Positions 55,361 through 63,840 of a DNA stretch of 64,000 nt are shown here, piece after piece. Below the pieces are notes generated by a model. That model searched no databases and had not been told where the DNA came from. It was given only the letters and a program-made list of their open reading frames with translations. Location of the stretch: assembly GCA_045617725.1 (NCBI GenBank), contig JAZLJD010000045.1, positions 54,987 to 118,986 of the forward strand. Reading direction: 5' to 3'. The stretch's first letter is position 1. The number at the start of each line of letters is the position of its first letter. The stretch comes from JAZLJD01 sp045617725. Its GTDB lineage: Bacteria; Bacillota; Clostridia; Lachnospirales; Lachnospiraceae. The translations under genes were made by a program, and so were the position numbers.

Positions 55361-55852
55361 ATGGGAGCAATGGATAAGTTTTTAGGTATGATGAAGATTC
55401 AACCGGATAGTGAGGACGAATATTATTATGATGAGGAAGAGCCTGAGGAAGAACCTGTCGCATCTAAGCCTAAGACTGAACAGGTAACAATGGACCGCAG
55501 AAAAGAAAAAGAGCCCTCCAAAGTTACTTCAATGGGCAGAACGAAATCCAAATCCTCTTCAAGTACTGATATATTGAAAGTATGTGTTATCAATCCTACC
55601 AGCTTTGAAGAAGCAAGAGAAGTAACGGAAACTTTACTTGAAATGAGACCCGTAATACTTAATTTAACAGGTCTTGATACAATCGTTGCACAGCGTATTA
55701 TTGATTTCTCCTGTGGTTCCTGTTATGCAATTGATGGTAATCTTCAGCAGATTTCCAATAACATCTTTATCCTTACACCTAAGGGGGTTGAAATTGCGGG
55801 AGATTTCCCGGAAGAGAATCCCGGTCAGTTGGATGTAATTGGTTTCAATTAA
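55361..55852 (+). CDS. sepF: Cell division protein SepF
   Basis: SepF tethers FtsZ to the membrane. The 163-residue protein has an N-terminal amphipathic helix (MGAMDKFLGMMKI), an acidic Tyr/Glu-rich linker with a Lys/Ser-rich part (to about residue 70), and the C-terminal FtsZ-binding domain. That domain shows INPTSFEEAREVTETLLEMR and RIIDFSCGSCYAIDGN. It is preceded by GAGGTGATATAAA and followed by a terminator. Confidence 0.96.
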   Translation: MGAMDKFLGMMKIQPDSEDEYYYDEEEPEEEPVASKPKTEQVTMDRRKEKEPSKVTSMGRTKSKSSSSTDILKVCVINPTSFEEAREVTETLLEMRPVILNLTGLDTIVAQRIIDFSCGSCYAIDGNLQQISNNIFILTPKGVEIAGDFPEENPGQLDVIGFN

Positions 55853-55868
55853 CAAAAGTAGTATACAT

Positions 55869-55900
55869 ACAGCTTCCTGCTTTTGTGGGAAGCTGTTTTT
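55869..55900 (+). terminator. Rho-independent terminator after sepF
   Basis: ACAGCTTCC (55869-55877) pairs with GGAAGCTGT (55888-55896) around a ten-base loop and runs directly into a T tract. It separates sepF from the unknown gene at 55927. Confidence 0.9.
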
Positions 55901-55926
55901 ATCTAATAATATTAAGCAGGTGAATT

Positions 55927-56817
55927 ATGAATCAGTATTTTCTTAAGTATAATGGTAGAGAGATTAAGTATGTTGTTGCAGAACATACAAACGAATTAAA
56001 GAATGTCCTCAGTGAAGGAACCAAAATTTATTATAAGAAAGATGCATATCCTGTGCATTCTGGAACCTTCATTGAAACCTTAAAGATGAGCTTAAGCGAC
56101 AGCGATTATGAAGTTTTAAGTCTGCCGGATGCTATGGAGAGCCTTGAATTAACGACTTCCGTATTCATTCCCAGAAGCATCAGCGAAATGACAGACGGTG
56201 ATTTGCTTAAGGAATTCGGCGTTGTTTTTTGCACCATGGATGTATTTAATGATATGAATCCTAGGTTCTATTATTCCCAGATTACGTCCCTTATGCGTGT
56301 TGCATGCATGAAGGATGCAGCTTATTATGAATGGATTATCGACCATTCTTACGACTTCCTTGACAAGGATCTTGGCTTCCTCTTTGAAGCTATCGATGAA
56401 TGCGGTAAGTACCTGAGCTTTTTCTTTGAGAAGTATCCAAAGGATGAGTGGCACAAATACCTTGATTATTCAAATCTGCTTGAAGAGATACTGAAGGATG
56501 TTGTAACGGATTCCGAAGTGGAAGAATATGAAATGCGGGCTTTGGCGCTTGTGGCCAATGCACACTTATCCTATCAGCACAACAGAATTTCCTTAGAAGA
56601 ATACCTTGAAATTCGAGATATGATGGTACCGTTCCATCAGCCCATTACGATTGAGTCATTGTCTTTGGCAACGCTTGATAAATACTTCTCAAATGACGAA
56701 GGAATGAAGATTTCCGTGATGCGTCATTTGGGCAAGTTATGCTTTAATGACATCATTACAAGAAGCGAAATGGAAAATGCAATAAACGAATTGTATTTTG
56801 AAGAAACCAATGACTAA
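55927..56817 (+). CDS. Unknown protein between sepF and lspA
   Basis: This 296-residue soluble protein has no recognised domain, signal peptide or membrane helix. It is acidic and, after a beta-like first 60 residues (YFLKYNGREIKYVVAEHTNEL), mainly helical. The central part is rich in Tyr, Phe and Leu. It fills the place where other Firmicutes have ylmG, ylmH or divIVA, so a link to division is possible but unsupported by motifs. AGCAGGTG precedes its ATG by six bases. It overlaps lspA by eight bases. Confidence 0.72.
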   Translation: MNQYFLKYNGREIKYVVAEHTNELKNVLSEGTKIYYKKDAYPVHSGTFIETLKMSLSDSDYEVLSLPDAMESLELTTSVFIPRSISEMTDGDLLKEFGVVFCTMDVFNDMNPRFYYSQITSLMRVACMKDAAYYEWIIDHSYDFLDKDLGFLFEAIDECGKYLSFFFEKYPKDEWHKYLDYSNLLEEILKDVVTDSEVEEYEMRALALVANAHLSYQHNRISLEEYLEIRDMMVPFHQPITIESLSLATLDKYFSNDEGMKISVMRHLGKLCFNDIITRSEMENAINELYFEETND

Positions 56818-57343
56818 GTTTTTAAGTAAATATAAAAATTACATAACAAACAGTATCCTTTTCATCTTTATCATAGTAATCGATCAGGTACTGAAACGGT
56901 TATCCATTAATCACTTAAAGGACAGCGATGATTTTGTTCTAATCAAGGATGTTTTGGAATTTCATTATCTTGAGAATAACGGCGCTGCATTTGGAATGCT
57001 GAAAGACCAAAAAGCATTTTTCATAATTATTACATCGTTTTTCTTTTTGATTATCCTTTACGTGATTATCCGAATGCCTTTGGAACGCAAGTATACATCA
57101 TTACGATTGTCCATTGTCGTCATTTCCGGAGGTGCTATCGGAAATTTCGTGGATCGGGTTCGCCTTGATCACGTTGTTGATTTTATTTATTTAAAGGCCT
57201 TACATTTCCCGATATTCAATTTTGCCGATATTTGTGTTACGGTCGGTTCCGTTTGGCTGTTATATAATATTATATTTAAGTATAAAGACAATGATTTAAA
57301 ATTTTTAAGCTTTAATACCGTTAAATACAGGACTTTAAAATAG
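56810..57343 (+). CDS. lspA: Lipoprotein signal peptidase (signal peptidase II)
   Basis: This aspartic membrane protease cleaves prolipoprotein signal peptides, for example that of the carboxypeptidase at 51.7 kb. The 177-residue protein has four membrane helices. Motifs are IVIDQVLKRLSINHL, LENNGAAFGML, GGAIGNFVDRVRLDHVVDFI and FPIFNFADICVTVGS; the catalytic Asp pair is in NFVDR/VVDF and FNFAD. ATG 56810 lies inside the end of the previous gene; a TTG four codons earlier is less likely. Confidence 0.95.
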   Translation: MTKFLSKYKNYITNSILFIFIIVIDQVLKRLSINHLKDSDDFVLIKDVLEFHYLENNGAAFGMLKDQKAFFIIITSFFFLIILYVIIRMPLERKYTSLRLSIVVISGGAIGNFVDRVRLDHVVDFIYLKALHFPIFNFADICVTVGSVWLLYNIIFKYKDNDLKFLSFNTVKYRTLK

Positions 57344-57351
57344 GGGAAGTT

Positions 57352-58284
57352 ATGCCGGATATTAGATATACAGTAACTGAAGAAAGTGCGGATATTCGAA
57401 TTGATGTTTATTTAAAAGATCAATTGGAAACCATGTCGCGGACATATATTCAAAAACTCATCAAAGAAGAATCTTTACTGGTAAACAACGCACCTGTGAA
57501 GTCAAGTTATGTGGTTAAGGCAGGCGACGATGTCTTTTTTCAAATACCGGAAAGTATGGAACCCAATATTGAAGCGGAAGATATTCCTCTCGATATCCTG
57601 TATGAGGATGATGACCTGCTTGTTGTCAATAAGCCCAAGAATATGGTTGTACATCCTGCTGCAGGACATTATTCCGGAACACTTGTCAATGCCATAATGT
57701 ATCACTGTAAAGGTAACTTAAGCGGTATTAACGGGGTATTAAGACCCGGAATTGTGCATCGTATCGACAAAAACACTACCGGTTCCCTGATCATTTGCAA
57801 AAATGATTTTGCTCATAATAATATTGCGGAACAGTTATTTTATCATTCCATTACAAGAAAGTATCGTGCGATTGTGCACGGCGTAATAAACGATGATATC
57901 GGAACAATCGATGCACCTTTGGGCCGCGATCCCGTAGATAAAGTAAAAATGGCCATCGTAGAGGGTGGTAAGAGAGCGGTTACACATTATGCCGTTATTG
58001 AAAGATTTAAGGACTATACCTATATAGAGTGTCAATTAGAGACAGGAAGAACACATCAGATTCGTGTACACATGAATTCCATCGGACACCCGATTATGGG
58101 GGATCCCCTATACGGCGTTCGTAAAAATGAATTCCATACGGAAGGCCAGACCTTACACGCCAAAACCATAGGATTTATTCATCCCCGTAACAAAGAATAC
58201 ATTGAAATCGACGCTCCTTTACCGGATTACTTTGAAGACATTTTATTGAAATTGAGACTTTCAAAAGATATAATGAATCTATAA
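57352..58284 (+). CDS. RluA family rRNA/tRNA pseudouridine synthase (RluD-like)
   Basis: The 310-residue protein has an N-terminal S4 RNA-binding domain (about 12-75) and the catalytic domain with VNKPKNMVVHPAAGH. The catalytic Asp is in GIVHRIDKNTTGSLI, and ECQLETGRTHQIRVHMNSIGHPIMGDPLYG is the C-terminal signature region. lspA followed by an RluD-type gene is the standard Firmicute order. The exact target base cannot be read from the sequence. Confidence 0.95.
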   Translation: MPDIRYTVTEESADIRIDVYLKDQLETMSRTYIQKLIKEESLLVNNAPVKSSYVVKAGDDVFFQIPESMEPNIEAEDIPLDILYEDDDLLVVNKPKNMVVHPAAGHYSGTLVNAIMYHCKGNLSGINGVLRPGIVHRIDKNTTGSLIICKNDFAHNNIAEQLFYHSITRKYRAIVHGVINDDIGTIDAPLGRDPVDKVKMAIVEGGKRAVTHYAVIERFKDYTYIECQLETGRTHQIRVHMNSIGHPIMGDPLYGVRKNEFHTEGQTLHAKTIGFIHPRNKEYIEIDAPLPDYFEDILLKLRLSKDIMNL

Positions 58285-58309
58285 AGTTCATTAAAAGGAG
58301 GGGATTTTT

Positions 58310-58936
58310 ATGAATACCGTAATTACAATTGGTCGTCAATATGGTTCCTTGGGACATGAAATAGGAGAGCGTGTAGCGGAATTGTTTGGCATTAAGTACT
58401 ATGACAAGGCTATTCTTACGGAAGCAGCCAAGCATTCGGGAATCTGTGAAGAGATGCTTAAGATTCATGACGAAACAGCTACCAATTCCTTCCTATACAA
58501 CCTGGTTATGGACAATTATTCGTTTGGAATCAGTACATTACCCAACATGGATATGCCCATTAGTCAGAAAGTCTTTATGGCGCAATACAATACCATTCAG
58601 AAGCTGGCTCAGGAATCTCCTTGTGTTATTGTAGGCCGTTGTGCAGATTATGTACTTCAGGATAATAAGAATACAGTTCGTATATTTATTTACTGCGATT
58701 TTGAAGAACGTGTAAAAAGAGTTATGGAGCAGAATAATCTGTCCGATTCCAAAGCTCGTGAGTTAATCCGAAGTAAAGATAAACAGCGCTCCAGCTACTA
58801 CAATTATTATTCTTCCAAGAAATGGGGCAAGGCTGAATCCTACGATTTATGTATTGATTCATCCCTTCTGGGTATCGAAGGAACTGCCATTTTCATTAAA
58901 GACTTCGTAGAACGGGTTGAGCAAAACAGAAAGTAA
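58310..58936 (+). CDS. Cytidylate kinase-like family protein (AAA_26)
   Basis: The 208-residue P-loop protein starts with ITIGRQYGSLGHEIGERVAE, the altered nucleotide-binding loop of the cytidylate-kinase-like group, followed by YYDKAILTEAAKHSG, VIVGRCADYVL and a lid-like RVKRVMEQNNLSDSKARELI. True CMP kinases differ in the loop, so the substrate is unknown. AGGAGGGG precedes the ATG. It is the last + strand gene before a convergent terminator. Confidence 0.87.
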   Translation: MNTVITIGRQYGSLGHEIGERVAELFGIKYYDKAILTEAAKHSGICEEMLKIHDETATNSFLYNLVMDNYSFGISTLPNMDMPISQKVFMAQYNTIQKLAQESPCVIVGRCADYVLQDNKNTVRIFIYCDFEERVKRVMEQNNLSDSKARELIRSKDKQRSSYYNYYSSKKWGKAESYDLCIDSSLLGIEGTAIFIKDFVERVEQNRK

Positions 58937-58958
58937 AATTATATTTAATGATTAAAAT

Positions 58959-59010
58959 AATACCGACCTTAATTGCTTCATTAATTTGAGGCATTAGGGC
59001 CGGTATTTTA
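58959..59010. terminator. Bidirectional terminator between convergent genes
   Basis: AATACCGACCTTAATTGC and GCATTAGGGCCGGTATT form a long imperfect stem (arms near 58959-58976 and 58991-59007), with A-rich sequence before and T-rich after. It lies between the + strand kinase-like gene and the - strand dtd. Confidence 0.85.
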
Positions 59011-59082
59011 TTGCAAATTATTGCAAAAGTGAATCGATAGCAGTATTATTTTTCTATAGACATCTATTCGCAAAAGACAACT

Positions 59083-59541
59083 TTAACGAATACTATACTC
59101 GGAAGAATCCAATAAAATCGTGAATGGTCCATCGTTTAAAAGGCTTACTTTCATTTCAGCTCCAAATTCACCGTGTGCGACTTTTCCGGGCAAAAGCTCT
59201 GTTAGTTGCTTTAATACATATTCGTATAATTCCAAAGCATGCCCGGGATCCCCTGCATTAATATAGGATGGCCTGTTTCCATGTGAAGTATCTGCATATA
59301 AAGTAAATTGCGAAATTAATAATATTTCTCCACCTACATCCAGTAAGGACAGATTTGACTTACCGTTAGAATCTTCGAATATTCTAAGATTTAATAGCTT
59401 TGAAACCATTTTATCGGCTACTTTCATGGTATCTTCATTGCAGATGCCTATAAATACCACATAGCCGCTTTGAATCTGTCCGTTGATACGGCCATTAATT
59501 TCAACTTTTGCATTTAATGATCTTTGAACTAAAAATTTCAT
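59083..59541 (-). CDS. dtd: D-aminoacyl-tRNA deacylase
   Basis: Dtd removes D-amino acids wrongly attached to tRNA. The 152-residue protein has the start MKFLVQRSLNAKVEI, the cross-subunit motif LLISQFTLYADTSHGNRPSY, and the C-terminal LLNDGPFTILLDS with the catalytic-loop Pro. Length and motifs match the family. It is three bases downstream of the AI-2E-type gene on the same strand, so the two are co-transcribed. Confidence 0.95.
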   Translation of the reverse strand: MKFLVQRSLNAKVEINGRINGQIQSGYVVFIGICNEDTMKVADKMVSKLLNLRIFEDSNGKSNLSLLDVGGEILLISQFTLYADTSHGNRPSYINAGDPGHALELYEYVLKQLTELLPGKVAHGEFGAEMKVSLLNDGPFTILLDSSEYSIR

Positions 59542-59544
59542 AAT

Positions 59545-60828
59545 TTACTCAGCTTTATTCTTTTTCTTTGACTTTTTTTCTTTTTTGATGAGTTGCGGTT
59601 CGGGCTCATATACAAAATTATCTACATCTATATACAAAAGATGCAGGTATTTGCCGGTTCCAAACGGCAATCCACGCTTTGTTAATTTTTTCTCAATCCA
59701 TGATTTGAACGCTGCGAACAGTACTGCGAACAAAGGAACACCGATTATCATGCCCAGGAGCCCCATAGTGCCTCCGAAAAAGACAATTGCGAATAATACC
59801 CAGAAGCTGGACAAACCGGTCTTATCGCCCAAAATTTTGGGTCCTATGAGGTTTCCGTCAAATTGCTGCAGTACAATGATAAATATTACAAAGTACAGAG
59901 CTTTCAAAGGATTTACCATCAAAATTATAAGCGTTGAAGGGATTGCACCAATAATCGGTCCGAAACAGGGAATAATATTTGTAACACCTATGATTACTGC
60001 GATCAATGCGCAATATGGATCGTTCATGAATACGCATCCTATGTAACATATACAGCCGACTATAAAAGAATCCACGATTTTACCGGCCAAATAGCCGCCA
60101 AAGGTCGAATGAACAAAGCGAACGTTCGAACTGAAACGATTGGCATTCTCAAGTTTCATATTGGCATAGATTATTTTTCTGAATTGAGCAAAGAATTTTT
60201 CTTTACTTCCAAGAAGATAAATTGAAATAATCAGTCCGAAAATGAAGTTCCAAAGTGCCTTAATTGTACCAAAAAGTCCTTCGTATAACTTGGTTCCTAC
60301 GCCTGTAACGCTGGGAAGTACGTTCTTTTTAACAAATTCATTGATAGAATCGGAATAATTGTCTACAGCCTTCGTAATGACGCCTTTAAGCTGGACATTA
60401 TTCTCAAGGAATCCGTTCACCCAGGTTGTAAGGTTGTTTACATAAATATCGGATTTATCGATAATATCGGATATACTGCTGGCAAGCGAATTGACAACCA
60501 ATACTCCAAAACCGAATACTGCAGCGACAAAAACGATGTAAGTCAAAATTATGGAATAAATGCGCATACGTTTCTTGCGACGATCATTCAGGCCACGTTT
60601 GGTCTTTAAATACATGGGAACAAACATTTTTCCTTCAAAGAAATTGAGTATCGGGCACAAAATATATGCTAGAATAAAGCCGTCGATTACCGGCATTAAT
60701 ATGCTTATAATCTTGCCTAATGAGGTTTTCACCTGATCTAAGTGAAAAATCATATAATATAGAATAAAGGCTGCAGCAATGACACAAACTGCTGTAATTC
60801 CCCAATATAAGTATTTTTTATCTTTCAT
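59545..60828 (-). CDS. AI-2E family (PerM/YdiK-type) membrane transporter
   Basis: The 427-residue protein has seven or eight hydrophobic segments and the family core VRFVHSTFGGYLAGKIVDSF, followed by IGVTNIIPCFGPIIGAIPS and DGNLIGPKILGDKTGLSSFWVL. The tail is Lys-rich (KKEKKSKKKNKAE). Family members range from Na+/H+ antiporters to putative autoinducer exporters, so the substrate is open. Reverse-strand CGGAGGA precedes the ATG. It is transcribed away from ttcA. Confidence 0.9.
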   Translation of the reverse strand: MKDKKYLYWGITAVCVIAAAFILYYMIFHLDQVKTSLGKIISILMPVIDGFILAYILCPILNFFEGKMFVPMYLKTKRGLNDRRKKRMRIYSIILTYIVFVAAVFGFGVLVVNSLASSISDIIDKSDIYVNNLTTWVNGFLENNVQLKGVITKAVDNYSDSINEFVKKNVLPSVTGVGTKLYEGLFGTIKALWNFIFGLIISIYLLGSKEKFFAQFRKIIYANMKLENANRFSSNVRFVHSTFGGYLAGKIVDSFIVGCICYIGCVFMNDPYCALIAVIIGVTNIIPCFGPIIGAIPSTLIILMVNPLKALYFVIFIIVLQQFDGNLIGPKILGDKTGLSSFWVLFAIVFFGGTMGLLGMIIGVPLFAVLFAAFKSWIEKKLTKRGLPFGTGKYLHLLYIDVDNFVYEPEPQLIKKEKKSKKKNKAE

Positions 60829-60858
60829 GTATTGAATCCTCCGAAAACAATATGATTT

Positions 60859-60886
60859 ATTATATAATAAATTTCAAATATGTAAA
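60859..60886 (-). promoter_or_regulatory. Probable promoter for the AI-2E-type gene and dtd
   Basis: On the - strand TTTACA (60881-60886) and a consensus TATAAT (60859-60864) are 16 bases apart. The -10 lies in a 14-base palindrome of A and T (TTATTATATAATAA), so a + strand start for ttcA might use the same melted region. Confidence 0.55.
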
Positions 60887-60904
60887 AGCAGAAAGGCAAT
60901 TTAC

Positions 60905-61633
60905 ATGACATTACAAAGACTAATGAGCTATGTTAGAAGAGCCGTAGATGATTACGGTATGATTGAAGAAGGCGACAAAATTGCAGTTGGCATTTCCGGA
61001 GGAAAGGACTCTCTCACTCTCTTGAATGCTCTTGCAGGGATGCGTAGATTCTATCCCAAAAAGTATGAACTGGTTGCCGTTACAATAGATTTAGGCTTTA
61101 AGAATTTGAATTTTGACAAAATTCAGGAGATGTGCGATAACCTTTCGGTTCCGTATCATATTGTACATACGGATATCGCTGATATTGTATTTAACAGTCG
61201 GAAGGAAAGCTCTCCCTGCAGCCTGTGTGCCAAAATGCGTAAGGGCGCACTAAATGATGCAATGAAGGAAATAGGCTGTAACAAAATCGCATATGCACAT
61301 CATAAAGATGATGTGGTAGAGACGATGCTTATGTCCCTGATTTATGAAGGCAGGTTTCATACTTTCTCACCGGTTACATATCTGGACCGGATGGACCTTA
61401 AGGTAATACGGCCACTTATGTACGTGGATGAAATGGATGTAATCGGTTTTGTAAATAAGTACGATATTCCGGTCGTAAAAAGTGCATGTCCTGTAGATGG
61501 ATTCACGAAACGCGAGTATGTAAAGAATCTGTTACGACAGCTGACAAGTGAGAACCCCGGCGTAAAGGAACGCATGTTTACGGCAATTATTGAAGGAAAT
61601 ATGAAAGGCTGGCCTGATAAAATTGAAAAATAA
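60905..61633 (+). CDS. TtcA-family tRNA 2-thiocytidine synthetase-like ATPase
   Basis: PP-loop enzyme that activates cytidine-32 for thiolation. The loop VGISGGKDSLTLLNAL is at 28-43; Fe-S ligands Cys105 and Cys108 lie in SPCSLCAKMRKGAL, with a third Cys in KSACPVDGF. The 242-residue length is short compared with E. coli TtcA but normal for clostridial members. The AAAGG ribosome site is upstream of the ATG. The 3' end overlaps the recombinase gene by 11 bases. Confidence 0.88.
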   Translation: MTLQRLMSYVRRAVDDYGMIEEGDKIAVGISGGKDSLTLLNALAGMRRFYPKKYELVAVTIDLGFKNLNFDKIQEMCDNLSVPYHIVHTDIADIVFNSRKESSPCSLCAKMRKGALNDAMKEIGCNKIAYAHHKDDVVETMLMSLIYEGRFHTFSPVTYLDRMDLKVIRPLMYVDEMDVIGFVNKYDIPVVKSACPVDGFTKREYVKNLLRQLTSENPGVKERMFTAIIEGNMKGWPDKIEK

Positions 61634-62684
61634 CACACTCTCCTATCATGAACAGGTTAATCGTGAAAATGTAACCAAACTTAGGAATATAATTTCAAAG
61701 CTTCCTAAATTCGCCGCACGATTCTTTCGCGGTATTGAAGAATATACTTCCTCAAGGACCAGAATTGCTTATGCGTACGATTTAAGGGTGTTCTTTGAAT
61801 TCATAAAAACGAACACGAATTATTACGACTGCGAAATCATAGATTATCCAATAGATATCCTAAACTGTATTACCAGGGATGATATTGAAGAATTTCTTCA
61901 ATACCTTTCTTTATATGACAAAGACGATCAAACTCATTCGAACGAAGAACGTGGTAAAATGCGTAAACTTGCAACAATCCGTTCATTCTATAAGTACTAT
62001 TTCCAAAACGAAGAGATTGAAAAAAATACCGCAGAATTAATTCCCATGCCAAAGCTTCATGAAAAAGCTATTATTCGACTCGATGCAGATGAAGTAGCCG
62101 ATCTTCTGGACCTTGTTGAAAATGGAGAAGGTGCAAGCAAAAGCGAGAATCGCTATCTTAAAAAAACAAGAATCCGAGACCTGGCAATACTCACACTCCT
62201 TCTGGGAACCGGAATCCGTGTATCGGAATGCGTGGGACTTAATCTTCAGGATATTGATGAAAAGAACCAAGCCATTAAGGTATACAGAAAAGGCGGTTAC
62301 GAAGCATTTGTATATTATGGCGACGAAGTGGCCGAAGCCCTTTCCGATTATTTAGAAAAAAGAGCTATGATAATGCCCCAAGAAGGACATGAAGATGCAC
62401 TCTTCCTTTCACTGCAAAACAGAAGAATTACGGTAAGAGCGGTAGAAAATATGGTCAAGAAATATGCTTCCAGAATCACTACGCTTAAGCATATTACTCC
62501 GCATAAACTACGAAGTACTTACGGTACAGCACTTTACCGGGAAACAGGGGACATATATCTGGTCGCAGATGTGCTGGGACATAAAGATGTTAATACTACC
62601 AGAAAGCATTATGCTGCTCAAGATGAGGATCGCCGACGCAGAGCCGCCAGCGCTGTTACATTAAGAGGTTCAGATGATAAATAA
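61623..62684 (+). CDS. Tyrosine recombinase (XerC/XerD-like)
   Basis: The 353-residue protein has a SAM-like core-binding domain (about 30-135, RIAYAYDLRVFFEFI) and a catalytic domain with all active residues. These are Arg199 in GTGIRVSECVGL, Lys223, His294 and Arg297 in HKLRSTYG, His320 in VLGHKD, and nucleophile Tyr330 in RKHYAAQ. It is longer than XerC/D (about 300 residues) because of its N-terminal 30 residues and a segment near 100-115. The start is TTG, overlapping ttcA, with no strong ribosome site. Chromosome dimer resolution or mobility of a small element are both possible. Confidence 0.87.
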   Translation: MKNNTLSYHEQVNRENVTKLRNIISKLPKFAARFFRGIEEYTSSRTRIAYAYDLRVFFEFIKTNTNYYDCEIIDYPIDILNCITRDDIEEFLQYLSLYDKDDQTHSNEERGKMRKLATIRSFYKYYFQNEEIEKNTAELIPMPKLHEKAIIRLDADEVADLLDLVENGEGASKSENRYLKKTRIRDLAILTLLLGTGIRVSECVGLNLQDIDEKNQAIKVYRKGGYEAFVYYGDEVAEALSDYLEKRAMIMPQEGHEDALFLSLQNRRITVRAVENMVKKYASRITTLKHITPHKLRSTYGTALYRETGDIYLVADVLGHKDVNTTRKHYAAQDEDRRRRAASAVTLRGSDDK

Positions 62685-63026
62685 TTACAGTAATTCGGTT
62701 GAATAATACGGAATATATAAATAAGTACCGGAATAGATGGTATCGTTGCTCATTGCGTTCATGTATTTGACTTCATTAATATAATCCTTCAAAGTGCCGG
62801 GATAATATTCCATATGTTCCTGTGCAATTTTGGTTAAAGTATCGCCGCTTTGAATCTCAATGCTGGTATAGTACTTATATGTCTGTACTTCGGTGGAAGC
62901 ACTGGATCTTGATTTGAAACCGTTACCGAATAATGCAATTACAACGGTTAATACTATTGTAAAGGCAGCCAACCCCAATAATTGATGTATATACTTTCTC
63001 CTATTTCTTACGTTGCGAGTTCTCAT
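62685..63026 (-). CDS. YneA-like LysM protein, probable SOS cell-division suppressor
   Basis: The 113-residue protein has a basic N terminus, one membrane helix (about 15-33) and a single outer LysM domain (about 52-106, SIEIQSGDTLTKIAQEH to GTYLYIPYY). Size, layout and divergent position next to lexA match Bacillus YneA, which halts division after DNA damage. A near-perfect promoter with a LexA box inside its spacer lies upstream. GGAGGAAG precedes the ATG. Its stop abuts the recombinase stop on the other strand. Sequence identity to YneA is low, so the role is inferred from architecture and context. Confidence 0.85.
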   Translation of the reverse strand: MRTRNVRNRRKYIHQLLGLAAFTIVLTVVIALFGNGFKSRSSASTEVQTYKYYTSIEIQSGDTLTKIAQEHMEYYPGTLKDYINEVKYMNAMSNDTIYSGTYLYIPYYSTELL

Positions 63027-63039
63027 ACTTCCTCCATAC

Positions 63040-63051
63040 GAAACAATGTTC
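63040..63051. promoter_or_regulatory. Second, imperfect LexA box in the yneA-like leader
   Basis: GAAACAATGTTC matches GAAC-N4-GTTC in seven of eight fixed positions. It lies between the predicted transcription start and the ribosome site of the yneA-like gene. Confidence 0.45.
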
Positions 63052-63064
63052 TTGTTATGCTTAT

Positions 63065-63093
63065 ATAATACAGAACATCTGTTCGCATGTCAA
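63065..63093 (-). promoter_or_regulatory. SOS promoter of the yneA-like gene with LexA operator in the spacer
   Basis: On the - strand a consensus TTGACA (63088-63093) is followed after exactly 17 bases by TATTAT (63065-63070). The spacer contains GAACAGATGTTC (63073-63084), a perfect match to the Gram-positive LexA box GAAC-N4-GTTC. LexA bound there would block RNA polymerase directly. Confidence 0.9.
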
Positions 63094-63112
63094 TGCATTT
63101 TAACAAATTTCT

Positions 63113-63151
63113 GAATAAATGTTTGTATTTCTTTTCGTAGTGTGATATATT
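63113..63151 (+). promoter_or_regulatory. Probable lexA promoter with a weak LexA-like site
   Basis: TTGTAT (63123-63128), a 17-base spacer and TATATT (63146-63151) lie 28 bases before the lexA ATG. GAATAAATGTTT at 63113-63124 overlaps the -35 and matches the LexA box in six of eight fixed positions, which could give weak autoregulation. Confidence 0.5.
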
Positions 63152-63178
63152 TATTACTATAAAAGAAAGGAGTTTTGT

Positions 63179-63808
63179 ATGAAGTACGTAAAGAATCCAA
63201 ATCCTACCCCGAAACAGCAGGAAATCTTAGATTTCATTAAAAAGACGATTCTGGAGAAAGGATTACCTCCCACAATCAGAGAAATTTGTGATGGTTGTAA
63301 TTTAAAATCCACTTCTTCCGTATTTACACACTTAAATGCATTAGAGGAGAAAGGATGCATTCGTAAGGATCCTTATAATCATCGTTGCATTGAGATTGCT
63401 GATGAGAATTTCCAGAGTATGATGCGGCATAATATGACTTCTATTCCCATCATTGGTACTGTTGCTGCCGGACAACCTATCCTTGCAGAACAGAATATTG
63501 AAGGCTACTTCCCTATTCCTTCAGAAATGCTTCCCAGTGGTGAATCTTTTATCCTTAAAGTTAAAGGTGACAGTATGATTAATGCCGGTATCTTTAGCGG
63601 TGACAAGATTTTCGTGAAGGTTTGCAATACTGCAGATAATGGTGATATGGTAGTTGCTCTTATTGATGATTCCGCTACCGTCAAAACTTACTATAAAGAG
63701 AAAGATCATTACCGTCTGCAGCCTGAGAATGATACAATGGATCCCATTATTGTCGATGACCTCCAAATTCTTGGCAAGGTATACGGAGTATTCAGATTAT
63801 TCAATTAA
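63179..63808 (+). CDS. lexA: SOS-response transcriptional repressor LexA
   Basis: The 209-residue repressor has an N-terminal winged helix (about 1-70, LPPTIREICDGCNLKSTSSVF). The self-cleavage site is Ala97-Gly98 in GTVAAGQPI, the serine nucleophile is Ser132 in KGDSMINAGI, and the general base is Lys169 in SATVKTYYKE. It is cleaved with RecA help after DNA damage, releasing the yneA-like gene and itself. AAAGGAG precedes the ATG by seven bases. It is the last gene in the window. Confidence 0.97.
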   Translation: MKYVKNPNPTPKQQEILDFIKKTILEKGLPPTIREICDGCNLKSTSSVFTHLNALEEKGCIRKDPYNHRCIEIADENFQSMMRHNMTSIPIIGTVAAGQPILAEQNIEGYFPIPSEMLPSGESFILKVKGDSMINAGIFSGDKIFVKVCNTADNGDMVVALIDDSATVKTYYKEKDHYRLQPENDTMDPIIVDDLQILGKVYGVFRLFN

Positions 63809-63833
63809 ATCTGCCAGGCTTCGCCCGACAGAT
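63809..63833. repeat. Hairpin directly after the lexA stop
   Basis: ATCTG (63809-63813) pairs with CAGAT (63829-63833), with an inner GGC-TTC-GCC hairpin. There is no T tract, so it is a poor terminator; it may belong to the hairpin series that follows. Confidence 0.55.
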
Positions 63834-63840
63834 GATTAGC

